Source: Macrococcus epidermidis (GTDB lineage Bacteria > Bacillota > Bacilli > Staphylococcales > Staphylococcaceae). Taken from it: a DNA stretch of 64,000 nucleotides. Positions within the stretch are counted from its first letter, which is position 1. Every line of letters starts with the position of its first letter. Under the pieces are notes generated by a model. The model searched no databases. It saw only the letters and a list, made by a program, of their open reading frames with translations, and was not told the origin of the DNA. Location: positions 124,001 through 188,000 of the forward strand of contig NZ_PZJH01000003.1 of NCBI RefSeq assembly GCF_003259695.1. Direction: 5' to 3'. The translations under genes and the position numbers were made by a program. Below are positions 61,798 to 64,000 of this stretch, one piece after another.

Positions 61798-62464
61798 TCA
61801 ATTACTATGGGTAATCTTTCCATACGCATGTATTGCTATATTTATCATCGGTCATATTTTCCGATTTAAGTATGATCAGTTCTCCTGGACTGCAAAATCA
61901 AGTGAGTTTGTAGAAAAGAAACAATTGATGTGGGGTAGTATTCTATTTCACTTAGGTATTATTCCCGTTATTATGGGACATATTGTCGGACTTGGCATTC
62001 CTGCAAACTGGTTAAGAGCAATTGGTATAAATGATCATATCTATCATATCGGAGCGGTATACATTGGAAGTATTTTTGGTATTGTAACGTTAATCGGTAT
62101 GTTATTATTAACAGCAAGACGTATCACGAATCAAAATGTAAGACATTTAAGTTCTGCATCAGACATATTAGTAAACTTATTGTTATTATTGATTGTATTC
62201 TTAGGTTGTTATTCAACAATTGTAACTAATGCTACAACGCCAGATTTTGATTATCGTGCGACCATTTCAGAATGGTTTAGAGGTTTGTTAATTCTTAGAC
62301 CTCAGGCAGAATTTATGTTAAATGTACCACTAGCATTCAAACTGCATGTCATCTCTGGATTCTTAATTACAGCATTATGGCCATTTACACGACTTGTACA
62401 TGTGTGGAGTGTGCCGGTAAACTATGTGGGTCGTAGTCATATTATTTATCGTAAACATAGATAA
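61790..62464 (+). CDS. narI: Nitrate reductase gamma subunit (cytochrome b)
   Basis: Five-helix, di-heme membrane anchor, 224 residues, that takes electrons from menaquinol and passes them to NarH. Conserved His in HIFRFKYDQFSW, LFHLGIIPVIMGHIVGL and KLHVISGFLITALWPFTRLVHVWSVP are the heme ligand candidates. GAGGTGAC precedes the ATG. It is followed 17 bases later by nreA with no terminator between, so the sensor genes are probably co-transcribed. Confidence 0.96.
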   Translation: MLSQLLWVIFPYACIAIFIIGHIFRFKYDQFSWTAKSSEFVEKKQLMWGSILFHLGIIPVIMGHIVGLGIPANWLRAIGINDHIYHIGAVYIGSIFGIVTLIGMLLLTARRITNQNVRHLSSASDILVNLLLLLIVFLGCYSTIVTNATTPDFDYRATISEWFRGLLILRPQAEFMLNVPLAFKLHVISGFLITALWPFTRLVHVWSVPVNYVGRSHIIYRKHR

Positions 62465-62481
62465 CGGTTAGGAGAGGTAGC

Positions 62482-62949
62482 ATGGAAGCAATACACTATA
62501 ATTATCAGGATGAAGTTAATCAATTAAAAGATAAATTAAATGTAGATTTTGTTGGCCTTGCAATGCCCTCTGATCTAATCTTACAGACAGATATACATTG
62601 GACATTTGTATCTGGTGCTACAAACGAACGATATAAAAAAATTGAACTCCAAAAAGGGAAAGGTATCGCCGGATTTGTGCTCAAATCCGGCCGTTCCTGG
62701 ATAGAATTAGATATTTCAACGAGCAGTATCGCAACGCATATTTTTGACTTTCCGATAGTAAGATTTGAGAAGCTGACTAATTTTATGGCTATTCCACTAT
62801 GGAAATATAATAAAGTAGCAGCCGTACTACTTGTCGGTAATCGAGAACAACGTCCATTCAATCTGGAAGTTTATGAAACAATTAATCGTGAGTTAGATAA
62901 AGGGTTGGGTGCATTTTATCGTAAGGATGTGATTAATAGTGTCACTTAG
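62482..62949 (+). CDS. nreA: NreA, nitrate-sensing GAF protein
   Basis: Cytoplasmic GAF-domain nitrate receptor, 155 residues. In Staphylococcus carnosus NreA binds nitrate and inhibits the O2 sensor kinase NreB, joining nitrate and oxygen sensing. GLAMPSDLILQTDIHWTFVSGATNERYKKI and KGKGIAGFVLKSGRSWIELD fit the family. AGGAGAGG precedes the ATG. Its stop overlaps the nreB start by 11 bases. Confidence 0.93.
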   Translation: MEAIHYNYQDEVNQLKDKLNVDFVGLAMPSDLILQTDIHWTFVSGATNERYKKIELQKGKGIAGFVLKSGRSWIELDISTSSIATHIFDFPIVRFEKLTNFMAIPLWKYNKVAAVLLVGNREQRPFNLEVYETINRELDKGLGAFYRKDVINSVT

Positions 62950-63979
62950 TATGAATCGATTTAATCAGAATTTATTAGAAGAACTGATTAAATATTATTA
63001 CAATGATACGGAAGAATTAATCATTTTCATCAATGCGGACAACTCAATTATTACGATGAATGATGCTGCTAAACGTGTACTAAATTACGAAAAGAATTTA
63101 GATGCGTTACTTGAAAGTTTTTGTTCAACTTGTATGGGTTATACGAATGAACATGCATTGATGACCTGTATGAATTGTTTTATGAAAGAAGATAAAAATA
63201 ATCAATCGTTTCAACTCTTTTTGAAGAATGAAATTGGAGAACCTGTTGCATACTCAGCATCTTTTGTAGTACTTCAGAATGCACCAAATGTGAAAGTCCT
63301 TACATTACAAAATGTGTCGCCACAACTTAGAACGCAGAAGATGCTACATCAAAAAACAATCACAAAAAAAATTATCAATGCACAAGAGAATGAAAGAAAA
63401 AGAATTTCTCGAGAATTGCATGATAGTGTAGTTCAGGAACTACTCAATGTTGTGGTTGATTTAAGATTGCTGAAATATAAAGATGATGAAGATAGAAATA
63501 AACATATACAGCTCATGGAAGGTTCGATGTCACGACTGATGAATGATATTCGGAATTTATCGCTTGAATTACGCCCTTCCTCACTTGATGATCTCGGTCT
63601 CGTTGCAGCATTTCGCTCGCACTTCAAACAATTAGAGAAGAACTATGGCTTAGATGTCCAGTTTGATACAAACATACAGTCAGAGCGTTTCTCAAATGAA
63701 ATAGAAACTGCAGTTTACCGTATAACACAGGAAGCGATACTTAATGCTTTAAAATATGCAAATGTTGATGTGGTGAACGTATTAGTTCAAAAAGAAATAG
63801 ATGAACTGATTGTAGAAATTAGTGACAATGGAGATGGATTTGAGATTGGACAGACACCTAAAGGCACAGGGCTAGGTTTATTTGGAATGCAGGAACGTGC
63901 AGAAATCGTGAACGGCTCTGTAAAAATTAACAGTGAGAAAGGTAAGGGGACTTTTGTAACACTCACCATTCCACTGTAG
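62939..63979 (+). CDS. nreB: NreB, oxygen-sensing histidine kinase
   Basis: Soluble sensor kinase of 346 residues. An N-terminal PAS-like domain carries four Cys in CSTC…CMNC spacing, which bind the O2-labile [4Fe-4S] cluster in S. carnosus NreB. Then come the HisKA_3 helix RKRISRELHDSVVQELLN with the phosphoacceptor His, and the ATPase domain (VEISDNGDGFEIGQ, GTGLGLFGMQERAE). The start is GTG 62939, with AAGGA about 11 bases upstream; ATG 62951 in frame is possible. It phosphorylates NreC, which activates narG. Confidence 0.93.
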   Translation: MSLSMNRFNQNLLEELIKYYYNDTEELIIFINADNSIITMNDAAKRVLNYEKNLDALLESFCSTCMGYTNEHALMTCMNCFMKEDKNNQSFQLFLKNEIGEPVAYSASFVVLQNAPNVKVLTLQNVSPQLRTQKMLHQKTITKKIINAQENERKRISRELHDSVVQELLNVVVDLRLLKYKDDEDRNKHIQLMEGSMSRLMNDIRNLSLELRPSSLDDLGLVAAFRSHFKQLEKNYGLDVQFDTNIQSERFSNEIETAVYRITQEAILNALKYANVDVVNVLVQKEIDELIVEISDNGDGFEIGQTPKGTGLGLFGMQERAEIVNGSVKINSEKGKGTFVTLTIPL

Positions 63980-63989
63980 GGGGAGTAAC

Positions 63990-64000
63990 ATGAAAATAGT
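63990..64000 (+). CDS. nreC: NreC response regulator, first codons only
   Basis: ATG AAA ATA and two further bases follow the ribosome-binding site GGGGGAG (63979-63985) just after nreB and run off the window. The three codons match the MKI start expected of NreC. The assignment rests on position after nreAB. Confidence 0.8.

Noticed and set aside
1..64000. tRNA, rRNA, CRISPR array, insertion sequences, prophage or T-box elements
   Set aside because: I looked for the conserved motifs and repeats and found none that I could support.

Overview
The window is a 64 kb piece of a low-GC Firmicute chromosome, almost certainly from the family Staphylococcaceae. The evidence is the gene content and the closeness of many proteins to staphylococcal families: AhpCF, LytSR-LrgAB, the seven-gene Mnh antiporter, NarGHJI-NreABC and an OatA-like enzyme. 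It does not look like S. aureus itself, because it carries a TPP-riboswitch thiazole operon (tenI-thiO-thiS-thiG-thiF) and its modA and modB lie 41 kb apart. Macrococcus or a near relative is my best inference, not a proven assignment. I see no tRNA, rRNA, insertion sequence, prophage, CRISPR array or plasmid function; this is core-type chromosome.

Layout. 0.1-3.1 kb: TPP riboswitch and the ykoEDC ECF transporter for a thiamine precursor. 3.1-4.8 kb: a Na+-dependent amino-acid transporter (NSS family) behind a leader region with an 18-residue leader peptide containing Trp-Trp, competing hairpins and two terminators, which looks like an undescribed Trp-sensing attenuator. 4.8-7.2 kb: ahpC-ahpF with a PerR-type box. 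7.2-13.7 kb: modA, a YdeI-like protein, an ATP-grasp ligase, a FUSC-family protein and a UMF1-type MFS protein. 13.8-18.5 kb: an operon with a large anchored extracytoplasmic protein, two ABC-2 permeases, an ATPase and a DUF1801 protein. 18.6-23.7 kb: azoR, an unknown gene, a TcaA-like zinc-ribbon membrane protein and an OatA-like acyltransferase. 23.8-27.5 kb: lytSR and lrgAB, with a LytR-type direct repeat and a cre-like site between them. 27.7-33.9 kb: a recombinase-like protein with altered catalytic residues and mnhABCDEFG (paralogue-2 type). 33.9-38.4 kb: an esterase, a YitT-family protein and a YhgE/Pip protein.

38.5-42.3 kb: the thiazole operon on the minus strand with its own TPP riboswitch. 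42.4-46.5 kb: an unknown acidic protein, a hemerythrin-like protein, a TerC protein behind a yybP-ykoY (Mn2+) riboswitch, DedA, a PH-like protein with a Fur-type box, and deoD. 46.6-50.7 kb: a Rex-box operon of a PTS IIC protein and D-lactate dehydrogenase, then modB (minus) and an L-LDH-type dehydrogenase. 50.8-55.8 kb: a C39-like peptidase, an acyl-CoA dehydrogenase, an iron-siderophore lipoprotein (Fur-type box), bioY (BirA-type operator), two small unknown genes and fdhD. 55.9-64 kb: narGHJI-nreAB and the first codons of nreC, behind two NreC-like palindromes and a Rex-like box.

Two themes recur. One is thiamine supply: thiazole made by ThiOSGF plus imported pyrimidine or precursor through YkoEDC, both under TPP control. 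The other is redox and anaerobic metabolism: nitrate reductase, molybdate import, FdhD, D-lactate dehydrogenase, Rex boxes and peroxide defence. Family assignments come from recognising protein sequences by eye; no database search was run.
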